This document shows positions 1 to 6,082 of a stretch of DNA of 8,131 nt, one piece after another. Source of the DNA: Gammaproteobacteria bacterium. Lineage in GTDB: Bacteria; Pseudomonadota; Gammaproteobacteria; UBA9214. The first letter of the stretch is position 1. Each line of letters begins with the position of its first letter. The stretch covers positions 1 through 8,131 of the forward strand of contig JAOUCV010000086.1 in NCBI GenBank assembly GCA_029859555.1, written 5' to 3'. Under the pieces are notes generated by a model. That model was given only the letters and a program-made list of their open reading frames with translations, was not told where the DNA came from and did no database searches. The position numbers and the translations under genes are program-made.

Positions 1-319
1 CGCCCTTTCCGGCAGCGGCCCTGCCTATTTCTTTCTGTTCATGGAAGCGTTACAGACCGCCGGGGTGGAACTTGGCCTGCCGCAAGAGACCGCCCGGCTG
101 CTGGCCTTGCAGACCGCCTTTGGTGCAGCAAAAATGGCCCTGGAGAGCAACGAGGACGCTGCCACCCTGCGCCATCAGGTTACCTCACCGGGTGGTACAA
201 CCGAACATGCAATACGCACTTTCCAGGAAGGCGCCCTGGAAACCCTGGTCAGCAAGGCATTACTGGCAGCGGCAAAACGTTCACGCGAACTTGCAACAGA
301 ATTCGGCAACAATTCATGA
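1..319 (+). CDS. proC: Pyrroline-5-carboxylate reductase, C-terminal part (5' end outside window)
   Basis: This enzyme reduces 1-pyrroline-5-carboxylate to L-proline with NAD(P)H, the last step of proline synthesis in the cytoplasm. The reading frame is open from base 2 and encodes about 105 residues, the helical dimerisation domain. Two family hallmarks are visible: a SGSGPAYFF segment at bases 11-37 and VTSPGGTT at bases 179-202, which contribute to substrate and cofactor binding in the known structures. The N-terminal Rossmann domain lies before the window. The TGA stop (317-319) overlaps the ATG of the next gene as ATGA, so the two are probably translationally coupled. A proC-yggT order is common in Gammaproteobacteria, usually after yggS, which would be expected just upstream. 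Confidence 0.96.
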   Translation, partial: ALSGSGPAYFFLFMEALQTAGVELGLPQETARLLALQTAFGAAKMALESNEDAATLRHQVTSPGGTTEHAIRTFQEGALETLVSKALLAAAKRSRELATEFGNNS

Positions 320-879
320 GCAGTAATTATCTTACCAACCCGCTTGAATTCCTGATTACCACCCTTTTCAGCCTGTACATCATGGTCGTCATGCTGCGTT
401 TTATTCTGGGTGCCGTACGCGCTGATTTCTACAATCCGGTCAGTCAGTTTCTGGTACGTGTTACCAACCCGCTGCTGATCCCGATGCGCAAGGTGATTCC
501 CAGTATCAGGCAGTATGACACCGCTGCCCTGCTGTTGATGTTGCTGTTACAGCTGTTGTCGCTGGCAATAATCGTGATGCTGCGTGGCGTGAGCGTGCCT
601 TTTATTCAGCTGTTGCTGGCTGCCGTGGGTGAACTGGTAGTGCTCGCCTTTAACGTTTTTATTTTCGCTATTGTCATCCAGGTCATCATCAGCTGGGTCA
701 ATCCGGGCACCTATAACCCGGTCAATGCACTGCTCCACAGCATCACCAGGCCAGTACTGGCGCCGGTACAGCGACTCATTCCACCCATCTCGGGCATCGA
801 CCTGTCACCGCTGGTTGCACTGATCGGGCTACAGGTGCTGAAAATGCTGGTGATGCCATTACTGGGCCAAGCCCTTTAA
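316..879 (+). CDS. yggT: YggT family integral membrane protein
   Basis: The protein has 187 residues and is strongly hydrophobic, with about four membrane segments in two halves. It is a tandem YGGT (Ycf19-like) protein: the motif YNPVSQFLVRVTNPLL followed by P-M-R-K-V-I-P in the first half is echoed by YNPVNALLHSITRPVL followed by P-V-Q-R-L-I-P in the second. Relatives in chloroplasts and cyanobacteria (Ycf19/CCB3) are linked to cofactor assembly or organelle division. The role of the bacterial YggT is not settled, with osmotic-shock tolerance suggested in E. coli. The ATG overlaps the proC stop by four bases (ATGA), which fixes the start. Inner-membrane location is inferred from composition. 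Confidence 0.93.
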   Translation: MSSNYLTNPLEFLITTLFSLYIMVVMLRFILGAVRADFYNPVSQFLVRVTNPLLIPMRKVIPSIRQYDTAALLLMLLLQLLSLAIIVMLRGVSVPFIQLLLAAVGELVVLAFNVFIFAIVIQVIISWVNPGTYNPVNALLHSITRPVLAPVQRLIPPISGIDLSPLVALIGLQVLKMLVMPLLGQAL

Positions 880-884
880 TGTTC

Positions 885-890
885 TATAAT
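885..890 (+). promoter_or_regulatory. Possible -10 element (TATAAT) before the DUF4426 gene
   Basis: A perfect TATAAT lies 40 bases before the ATG at 930, in the 50-base gap after yggT. No good -35 hexamer is seen 16-18 bases upstream (the best is CTGGGC at 862-867), so this may be a weak or activator-dependent promoter, or a chance match. A strong ribosome binding site, GGGGAGAG at 918-925, follows. Confidence 0.35.
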
Positions 891-929
891 CAAACCACCT
901 ATCTTGGAAAACATTCTGGGGAGAGATAA

Positions 930-1379
930 ATGCGACCGGTAACCCGTTTCACTTCACTGCTGGCAGGACTACTGCTGTTACTTCCGCTGACTGCCAGCGC
1001 TGAGAACTCCAAAACATTTGGTCAGTACGTAATTCACTACAATGCGCTGGCGACCGATGTACTGCCCCCGGAAGTTGCACGCCAGTATCGCATCACCCGT
1101 AGCCGAAACCGCGGCATGATCAATATCACTGTACTGAAAAATATTCTTGGCAGCCCCGGTCAGCCGGTTCACGCACAGGTTGAGGTCAGCGCCCGCAATC
1201 TTGCCGGACAGGCGCGTACAGTCAATACGCGGGAGATACGCGACGGCAACGCCATCTACTATATCGGTGAATTCGGTGTCGCCAACGAAGAAACCCTGAA
1301 ATTCAAGGTGCAGGCACGTCCACAGGGCAGCCAGGAAAGCGTTCAGGTCGAATTCAGCCAGGACTTCTACACTCAGTGA
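930..1379 (+). CDS. Exported DUF4426 family protein
   Basis: This is a 149-residue protein with a clear Sec signal peptide: a basic start (MRPVTRF), a leucine-rich core and an A-S-A cleavage site after residue 24. The mature part of about 125 residues should be periplasmic. The body matches the DUF4426 pattern I know: G-x-Y-x-x-HYNAL near the start, then LPPEVARQY, R-I-T-R-S and a NITV strand, consistent with a small beta-sandwich. Function is unknown. In pseudomonads, as I recall, a DUF4426 gene lies in the proC-yggT-metX-metW-rdgB cluster, which supports the assignment; metX and metW are absent here. The start has a strong ribosome binding site (GGGGAGAG at 918-925). The gene may be cotranscribed with yggT. 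Confidence 0.88.
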   Translation: MRPVTRFTSLLAGLLLLLPLTASAENSKTFGQYVIHYNALATDVLPPEVARQYRITRSRNRGMINITVLKNILGSPGQPVHAQVEVSARNLAGQARTVNTREIRDGNAIYYIGEFGVANEETLKFKVQARPQGSQESVQVEFSQDFYTQ

Positions 1380-1533
1380 GCGTTGACAATTTACAGCTAA
1401 TCCCGGCTAACAAAGGCCAGGAGACTGCTAATCGTCACACAATAATCAGCTATCAGCAGGCCATCACGACATTATCTTTTTCTAACAACACGGAAAAACC
1501 GTTTATCCTGATAAACAGTAAGTCCATGGCCGG
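1380..1533 (+). promoter_or_regulatory. 154-base intergenic region before the AmpG-family gene
   Basis: No gene is seen here. The region holds a consensus -35 hexamer TTGACA (1383-1388) without a convincing -10 at normal spacing. It also has three GCTAA words at 1396, 1406 and 1427, and two overlapping dyads close to the start codon (1490-1502 and 1501-1516). It very likely carries the promoter and control sites of the permease gene, but the transcription start cannot be placed by eye. No hairpin followed by a T-run that would end the upstream operon is visible. Confidence 0.45.
1490..1516. repeat. Two overlapping inverted repeats just before the permease gene
   Basis: The first dyad is ACGG-AAAAA-CCGT (1490-1502), with 4-base arms. 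The second is GTTTATC-CT-GATAAAC (1501-1516), with perfect 7-base arms and a 2-base centre. They share bases 1501-1502, so as RNA they could not form fully together. The second ends 17 bases before the ATG at 1534. The tight 2-base centre suits a protein-binding site better than an RNA hairpin. This reading is inferred from symmetry only. Confidence 0.5.
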
Positions 1534-2889
1534 ATGAGCCCTGCCGAATCCCAGGCAGGTCGCTGGCGCACCGCCCTGTCCGTCTATACCCGGCCACGGG
1601 TGGTCGGTATGGTATTTCTCGGTTTTTCCGCAGGACTGCCCTTCCTGCTGGTCTTTACCACCCTGTCCGCCTGGCTGACAGAGGCCCAGATCTCACGCAC
1701 AACTATCGGTTTTTTCAGCTGGGTCGGCATCACGTATTCAATCAAGGTCTTCTGGGCACCGGTCATAGACCGCCTGCCGCTTCCACCGCTAACCCCCATA
1801 TTTGGCAAACGTCGTGGCTGGATGCTGGCTGCCCAGATAACTATCGCCATCGGCCTGACTGGAATGGCATTAACCAGTCCAGGCAACAACCTGACACAGC
1901 TGGCACTGTTCGCCCTGCTGGTAGCATTCGGTTCTGCCACCCAGGACATCACAATCGATGCCTGGCGCATTGAAGTCGTCGAGCGTGACATGCAGGGCGC
2001 CATGGCAGCTACCTATGTTCTCGGCTACCGCCTGGCACTGCTGACTGCCGGCGCCGGCGCCCTGCACCTTGCGGAACTCACCAACTGGTCGTTGACCTAC
2101 ATCATCATGGCCGGATTGATGGGCGTCGGCATGCTGACAACCCTGATCATTCCCGAGCCATTACACCCTGCAAATCCGCGCACACAAATACTGGAATCCC
2201 GTCTTGAGTCCAGCATCGGCGTCACCGGCAAACCGGGGCTTGCAGCGCGCATCACGGCCTGGTTTGCAGATGCCGTTATCAGCCCCTTCGTAGAATTCTT
2301 CGAACGTACCGGCCGGCTTGCAGTACTGATTTTGCTGCTTATCGGCTGCTACAAACTAAGCGACATCACCATGGGTGTCATGGCAAACCCGTTCTATCTG
2401 GATCTCGGCTTCACCAAGGCAGATATCGCCAACGTCACCAAAATTTTCGGCTTCTTTATGACCATCGCCGGCGCTGGCCTTGGTGGCATACTGGTAGTCC
2501 GCTTCGGTATCCTGCGACCGCTGCTTGCCGGCGCCGTACTGGTAGCAGCTACCAATCTGCTGTTTGTCTGGCTGGCGGTTAGCGAGCCTTCATTATTTCA
2601 CCTCGCCGTGGTCGTCAGCGCTGATAATCTTAGTGGCGGGCTGGCAACCTCGGCGTTTATTGCCTGGCTGTCCAGCCTGACAAATACCAGTTACACGGCC
2701 ACGCAGTACGCCCTGTTCAGTTCCCTGATGACACTGCCGGCAAAGTTCATCGGTGGTTTTGCCGGTATAGTCGTGGACACGAGCGGCTACGCAAGTTTCT
2801 TCCTGTATGCCGGCCTCCTGGGTATACCGGCGATCCTGCTGGTCACTTACCTGCTGCAGCAACCGGCAAATATCCTCCGCAGGAACTAG
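1534..2889 (+). CDS. ampG: AmpG family muropeptide permease (MFS)
   Basis: AmpG carries GlcNAc-anhydroMurNAc peptides from the periplasm across the inner membrane for cell-wall recycling, driven by the proton gradient. The 451-residue product is hydrophobic throughout with roughly 12 membrane segments (E. coli AmpG is about 490 residues). Family features visible are GFSAGLPF (30-37), the loop WAPVIDR (74-80) with GKRRGW (91-96), and SATQDITIDAW (134-144), equivalent to the SxSQDIxxDAW region of E. coli AmpG as I recall it. No ampC or ampR is nearby, so a link to beta-lactamase induction cannot be claimed. ATG 1534 is chosen because the hydrophobic part follows at once; it has no good Shine-Dalgarno and overlaps the stop of a tiny frame (1526-1537). 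Substrate is inferred from family; other sugar-peptide permeases of this group are possible. Confidence 0.86.
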   Translation: MSPAESQAGRWRTALSVYTRPRVVGMVFLGFSAGLPFLLVFTTLSAWLTEAQISRTTIGFFSWVGITYSIKVFWAPVIDRLPLPPLTPIFGKRRGWMLAAQITIAIGLTGMALTSPGNNLTQLALFALLVAFGSATQDITIDAWRIEVVERDMQGAMAATYVLGYRLALLTAGAGALHLAELTNWSLTYIIMAGLMGVGMLTTLIIPEPLHPANPRTQILESRLESSIGVTGKPGLAARITAWFADAVISPFVEFFERTGRLAVLILLLIGCYKLSDITMGVMANPFYLDLGFTKADIANVTKIFGFFMTIAGAGLGGILVVRFGILRPLLAGAVLVAATNLLFVWLAVSEPSLFHLAVVVSADNLSGGLATSAFIAWLSSLTNTSYTATQYALFSSLMTLPAKFIGGFAGIVVDTSGYASFFLYAGLLGIPAILLVTYLLQQPANILRRN

Positions 2890-2987
2890 CAACCTTATGT
2901 ATATATGAGTATTGTTATAAACATCCTGTTTTCATCCTGACACCGGTCCAGCCCCTTATTCATTGGTATCTTCAGGGTATATCTGTG

Positions 2988-3004
2988 CGAAACTCCCGGT
3001 TTCG
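2988..3004 (+). other. Small stem-loop before the DRR small-protein gene
   Basis: CGAAAC (2988-2993) and GTTTCG (2999-3004) are perfect complements around a 5-base loop TCCCG, 30 bases before the ATG at 3035. The stem is short and has no T-run, so it is not a classical terminator. It could lie in the 5' leader of the small gene. The pairing is certain; any function is a guess. Confidence 0.3.
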
Positions 3005-3021
3005 GCTATCCTTTGGTGCAA

Positions 3022-3027
3022 AGAGGA
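3022..3027 (+). promoter_or_regulatory. Ribosome binding site that fixes the small-protein start
   Basis: AGAGGA lies 7 bases before the ATG at 3035. The same frame is open from a TTG at 2963, but that codon has no such site, so 3035 is the supported start. Confidence 0.7.
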
Positions 3028-3034
3028 CATAACA

Positions 3035-3232
3035 ATGGAAAAACGCTCAAAAGGACAACGTCGCTGGGGTCTGGAAGATCAGTATCCGGTCAAGGACAGT
3101 AATGGTGTCATCGTGGTTGCCGACCGTCGCCAACTCACCGACCGGCGTCTCGCCAACACCAGCCTGGTCGATCGCCTGATGATGTTTTCGGAAATGCCTG
3201 TTGTCGACCTTAAACTAGTTGATGACGACTGA
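3035..3232 (+). CDS. Uncharacterised 65-residue protein with doubled DRR motif
   Basis: I do not recognise a named family with certainty. The product is short and strongly polar: a basic N-terminus (residues 1-10), a central stretch VVADRRQLTDRRL (27-39) containing DRR at 30-32 and again at 36-38, a short amphipathic part (44-57) and an acidic end DLKLVDDD. There is no signal peptide, membrane segment or cysteine, so it is probably cytosolic. Paired D-R-R words occur in several small bacterial proteins of unknown role and in linkers near signalling domains, but I would not infer function from that. Support for a real gene: a good ribosome binding site (3022-3027), a proper ATG, and a sizeable upstream gap after ampG. 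It converges on the ExoIII gene, 39 bases between stops. Confidence 0.72.
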   Translation: MEKRSKGQRRWGLEDQYPVKDSNGVIVVADRRQLTDRRLANTSLVDRLMMFSEMPVVDLKLVDDD

Positions 3233-3271
3233 CCGCTCCCGGGCATAACCCCGCACAGAAAGCACACGCCA

Positions 3272-4045
3272 CTACAAACTGTAATCGTAGTCCATAATCA
3301 ACGGGGCATGATCCGAGAACCGTTTTGTCTTGTAGATACGGGCAGCCTGCACTTTCTCACCGATACCCGGCGTAGTCACCTGGTAGTCAATCCGCCAGCC
3401 GACATTCCTGGCCCAGGCCTGCCCCCGGTTTGACCACCAGGTATATTCATCGGCATCCTGATTCACGGCACGGAAGGCATCCACGAAACCGGCTGGCCCG
3501 AACAACTCATCCATCCAGGCACGTTCTTCCGGCAGGAAGCCGGAATTCTTGCGGTTACCACGCCAGTTCTTCAGGTCTATTTCCTTGTGTGCGATGTTCC
3601 AGTCGCCACACAGTACAAATTCACGCCGCTTCAGTTTCAGCTTGCGCAGCAAGGGCATAAATCGTTCCAGAAAACTAATCTTGATGGCCTGGCGTTGTTC
3701 GCCGGATGAACCGGATGGCAGGTACAGTGAAACCACGCTCAAGGGACCGAAACAGGCCTCTATATAACGCCCCTCGGCATCCATATCCGGCCAGCCCAAA
3801 CCGATTTTTACCTTGTCCGGCTTATGTTTGCTATAAATCGCCACGCCGCTGTAGCCCTTTTTCTCGGCATCATGAAAATACGCATGCCAGCCACGCGGAT
3901 GAAACACCGGGTCTTCCAGCTGCTGTACCTGTGCCCTGGTTTCCTGGATACAAACAACATCGGCCTGTTGACGTACCATCCACTGGAAGAAGCCTTTTTT
4001 GGCGGCGGCACGAATGCCGTTTACGTTAACCGTGACAATGCGCAT
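3272..4045 (-). CDS. xth: Exonuclease III family DNA repair nuclease (Crc orthologue position, active site intact)
   Basis: Exonuclease III family enzymes cut DNA at abasic sites and degrade 3' ends during base excision repair. This 257-residue protein is a complete EEP-fold nuclease. Catalytic positions are present: N7 and N9 in VNVNG, E35 in IQETR, Y108 in SLYLPSG, D148 and N150 in CGDWN, D220 in WRIDYQV, and D245/H246 in FSDHAP. The frame is open up to 4249, but homology starts at ATG 4045, which has GGGGA five bases upstream (4051-4055) and avoids running into pyrE. It diverges from pyrE with a 69-base gap, the same layout as crc-pyrE in Pseudomonas. Segments such as RREF, NWR, FLPEERAWMDELFG and LIMDYD recall Crc, but Crc has lost catalytic residues that are kept here. 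I therefore call a nuclease; an added regulatory role is possible. Confidence 0.94.
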   Translation of the reverse strand: MRIVTVNVNGIRAAAKKGFFQWMVRQQADVVCIQETRAQVQQLEDPVFHPRGWHAYFHDAEKKGYSGVAIYSKHKPDKVKIGLGWPDMDAEGRYIEACFGPLSVVSLYLPSGSSGEQRQAIKISFLERFMPLLRKLKLKRREFVLCGDWNIAHKEIDLKNWRGNRKNSGFLPEERAWMDELFGPAGFVDAFRAVNQDADEYTWWSNRGQAWARNVGWRIDYQVTTPGIGEKVQAARIYKTKRFSDHAPLIMDYDYSL

Positions 4046-4114
4046 GTTTTTCCCCGGATTAATTCGGCGTGTATGATAGCGATCCCGGCCAGCCATAACG
4101 ACCCTTGACTGCAT
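4046..4114. promoter_or_regulatory. Divergent promoter region between xth and pyrE
   Basis: These 69 bases must hold the start signals of both divergent genes, unless xth is read from inside pyrE. TATGAT on the + strand (4072-4077) overlaps TATCAT on the - strand (4073-4078), so a -10-like element can be drawn for either direction at nearly the same place. Neither has a convincing -35. No leader peptide with a pyrimidine-rich attenuator of the E. coli rph-pyrE type fits in this space. Confidence 0.4.
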
Positions 4115-4756
4115 ATGAAAAACTATCAACACGACTTTATCAATTTCGCCCTCAGTGCCGGCGTATTGCGCTTCGGTGAGTTCACCCTGAAATCGGGACG
4201 CATCAGCCCCTACTTCTTTAACGCCGGGCTTTTCAATACCGGTGAGCACCTGGCCCGGCTGGGGCGATGTTATGCACAGGCGATTGTCGATAGCGGCAGC
4301 AACTTTGACGTACTATTTGGCCCGGCCTACAAGGGTATTCCACTGGCCGCCGCCACCAGCATTGCGCTGGCCGACCACCATCAGCGAAATACCCCCTGGT
4401 GTTTTAATCGCAAGGAAGCAAAGGACCACGGCGAGGGCGGCAACCTGGTGGGCGCAGGCCTGGCCGGTGACATTATGGTCATAGACGACGTCATCACAGC
4501 CGGTACCGCCATTCGCGAGTCCGTGGAAATTATTGAGTCTGCAAAAGCCTCCCTGTCGGGCATCATTATTGCGCTCGACCGCCAGGAACGGGGGCGTGAC
4601 CAGCGCTCGGCTATCCAGGAAGTAGAGGAATCGCTCGGTATCACGGTCATCAGCATCGTGACACTGGCACATCTGCTGGAATATCTGCAGAACACACCGG
4701 GGCAGCAAGAAAATTTGGCGAGAATAACGGCCTACCAGCAACAATACGGGGTCTAA
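4115..4756 (+). CDS. pyrE: Orotate phosphoribosyltransferase
   Basis: PyrE joins orotate to phosphoribosyl pyrophosphate to give orotidine 5'-phosphate, the fifth step of UMP synthesis. At 213 residues it has the same length as the E. coli enzyme and is colinear with it from memory. Visible landmarks: GEFTLKSGR with K26, [12 protein letters not shown] (32-43), FGPAYKGIP with K73, [13 protein letters not shown] with R99, K100, K103 and H105 of the mobile loop, and the PRPP-binding signature [11 protein letters not shown] (122-132) with D124 and D125. The enzyme acts as a dimer in which loop residues complete the partner's site. ATG 4115 matches the known N-terminus although its Shine-Dalgarno is weak. 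The stop lies 13 bases from that of the convergent lipoprotein gene. Confidence 0.98.
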   Translation: MKNYQHDFINFALSAGVLRFGEFTLKSGRISPYFFNAGLFNTGEHLARLGRCYAQAIVDSGSNFDVLFGPAYKGIPLAAATSIALADHHQRNTPWCFNRKEAKDHGEGGNLVGAGLAGDIMVIDDVITAGTAIRESVEIIESAKASLSGIIIALDRQERGRDQRSAIQEVEESLGITVISIVTLAHLLEYLQNTPGQQENLARITAYQQQYGV

Positions 4757-4769
4757 CACGCCAAAAAAT

Positions 4770-5264
4770 CTAGTTGGTTTTAATCTCAATCGACATTTCC
4801 GCCCCATCCAGCGGATCTGAATTGTCGTTAGCACTCTCATCGATCAACACCCGGCCCTTGATATCCATCGGCTTTTCCTGCTCCTTGCCATCAAATAAAT
4901 CCGGCAGTAATGTGCTTTCAGCAGCATTCAGTTCATCAGGCACCTTGCCCTCATCAAGCCAGCCGGAATCCGGGGCCGCACCAAACACAGGCGGGTCTGG
5001 CAATGCGACAGGACCGCGATCGAGTTCCAGGTTGAGCGATTCAATCGTGCGAGTTTCAATAACCGCAGGCACCTCATCTTGCAAACTGTGTTGCGGGCGA
5101 GCGCCCAGCGGCGCAGGCTGTTTCTGCGCGTCTGTGGCAGCAGTTGGCGGCGCCACAACCGGCGTAGCTGTCTGCTGAGGCTCCCCGCATGCAGACAAAA
5201 ATACCAGGCACAGGTAGCCGGGTATCCATACGCTGCTGCTGCAAACCTTTCTAGCCAATAACAA
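4770..5264 (-). CDS. Predicted small lipoprotein, function unknown
   Basis: This 164-residue product has a lipoprotein signal: a basic residue pair (R5, K6), a hydrophobic run and the lipobox LSAC with C26 as the probable lipidated residue, followed by G. The mature part is rich in P, A, D and E, with a low-complexity TATPVVAPPTAATDAQKQPAP region (about residues 32-52) and an acidic C-terminal half; it looks largely disordered and without a known domain. The start is uncertain: the frame begins with TTG at 5264, a second TTG lies at 5258, and no in-frame ATG or GTG precedes the lipobox. GGGGTG (5270-5275) lies four bases before the first TTG. The 5' end overlaps the permease gene by 14 bases, which suggests translational coupling. 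Export to the envelope is inferred. Confidence 0.7.
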   Translation of the reverse strand: MLLARKVCSSSVWIPGYLCLVFLSACGEPQQTATPVVAPPTAATDAQKQPAPLGARPQHSLQDEVPAVIETRTIESLNLELDRGPVALPDPPVFGAAPDSGWLDEGKVPDELNAAESTLLPDLFDGKEQEKPMDIKGRVLIDESANDNSDPLDGAEMSIEIKTN

Positions 5265-6006
5265 GTTTCACCCCGATCAACAAAGTCACTATTTCGAAGG
5301 CCTTCTTTATCCAGCGGTTACCGGACTTGATGGCAAGATGCGCTCCCAGGTAACCACCCAGTAGTGAGCCCAGCAGCAGCGCCGGCAACCACTGCCAGCG
5401 GATCTCCGCCAGCATGCCCAGCGTAACCGCGCCGGTGCCATTCCAGAACACCCCGACCAGAATCAGGGTATAGGCAATGGCGCGGCGATAATCAAGACCA
5501 AACCAGCGCACCAGCCACAGGGTCACAAACAGACCGGTACCCGAGGTTAGCGAGCCGTTCAGAATGCCGACCAGGAACAGTACCAGGCCACCGATTAATC
5601 GCCCGCCCAGTCCCCGGTTAACCGGCTGTAATTGCTGCCCCAGGCCCGGATTCAGCCACGAATAGATCCCCAGTCCGGCCGTCAGAATGCCCAGCGCGAC
5701 TTCGGCGATGCGTTCCGGCACGCCAAGTATAATATTGGCACCCAAAATCACGCCCGGCAGCCCGAAACCGAGAATAAACAGTGCCAGCGGGCGATCCAGT
5801 GGCTGTTCTCTCAAGTGCCTTAGCGTTGCGCCGATACCCAGTGCAACACTGGCGACTTTATGGGTGGCTAGCGCAATGGCAAACGGCAGTCCCATGAAAA
5901 TCAGGACAGGCAGCTGGATTAACCCGGCACCACCGCCGGAAAAGGCTGAAAACAGGTTCGCCACCAGCGACACCAGAAACAGGACAAGTTGTTCCACACC
6001 GTTCAC
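5251..6006 (-). CDS. TauE/SafE (TSUP) family membrane permease
   Basis: TSUP permeases move small anions, often sulfite, sulfoacetate or other organosulfur compounds, across the inner membrane. The 251-residue product is hydrophobic with about seven or eight membrane segments. It has the usual two-fold repeat, with the glycine-rich signature FSGGGAGLIQLP (22-33) in the first half and NGSLTSGTGLF (150-160) in the second. THKVAS (48-53) after the first repeat is also typical. The start is GTG at 6006, supported by GGAG (6012-6015) five bases upstream; there is no in-frame ATG nearby. It overlaps the downstream lipoprotein gene and probably forms a two-gene operon with it. No sulfur-metabolism gene is in the window, so the substrate is unknown. 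Confidence 0.9.
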   Translation of the reverse strand: MNGVEQLVLFLVSLVANLFSAFSGGGAGLIQLPVLIFMGLPFAIALATHKVASVALGIGATLRHLREQPLDRPLALFILGFGLPGVILGANIILGVPERIAEVALGILTAGLGIYSWLNPGLGQQLQPVNRGLGGRLIGGLVLFLVGILNGSLTSGTGLFVTLWLVRWFGLDYRRAIAYTLILVGVFWNGTGAVTLGMLAEIRWQWLPALLLGSLLGGYLGAHLAIKSGNRWIKKAFEIVTLLIGVKLVIG

Positions 6007-6011
6007 TGCTG

Positions 6012-6015
6012 CTCC
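6012..6015 (-). promoter_or_regulatory. Ribosome binding site supporting the GTG start of the TSUP permease
   Basis: GGAG on the - strand lies five bases before GTG 6006. It favours this codon over the second in-frame GTG three codons later (5997). Confidence 0.6.
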
Positions 6016-6082
6016 GCCTTTGGGTATATTAGGATCACAGGAAAACTAACAGGATTAGAATACACGTATAAAATCAGGATGG
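6016..6082. promoter_or_regulatory. Divergent intergenic region between the permease and DUF4124 genes
   Basis: The region is AT-rich compared with its neighbours and must hold promoters for both directions. On the + strand TAGAAT (6056-6061) and TATAAA (6067-6072) are -10-like; on the - strand TAATAT (6026-6031) is -10-like. None has a good -35. AGGAT occurs three times (6031, 6051, 6076); the last copy also serves as a possible Shine-Dalgarno. Confidence 0.35.

Noticed and set aside
1584..2003. Long - strand frame inside the AmpG-family gene
   Set aside because: The product has no domain, and the + strand encodes a coherent membrane transporter.
2963..3034. 24-residue N-terminal extension of the DRR small protein from a TTG codon
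   Set aside because: No ribosome binding site at the TTG; the ATG at 3035 has AGAGGA at ideal spacing, and the stretch contains a stem-loop and leader-like sequence.
4046..4249. 68-residue N-terminal extension of the ExoIII protein
   Set aside because: It runs antisense through the pyrE start, has no family similarity, and the conserved N-terminus MRIVTVNVNG starts at 4045 with GGGGA upstream.
4757..4769. A-run between pyrE and the lipoprotein gene as a terminator
   Set aside because: The six A bases could give a U-tract on the - strand, but no adjacent GC-rich hairpin forms in the 13-base gap.
4313..4840. Long - strand frame across pyrE
   Set aside because: It lies antisense to an unmistakable pyrE, and its product is cysteine- and arginine-rich with no recognisable domain: a shadow frame.
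4774..5178. + strand serine-rich frame opposite the lipoprotein gene
   Set aside because: It begins with TTG, has no ribosome binding site and is low-complexity serine; the opposite strand has a signal peptide and lipobox.
5687..6049. + strand frame opposite the TSUP permease
   Set aside because: Antisense to a clear membrane protein; composition is that of a shadow of hydrophobic codons.
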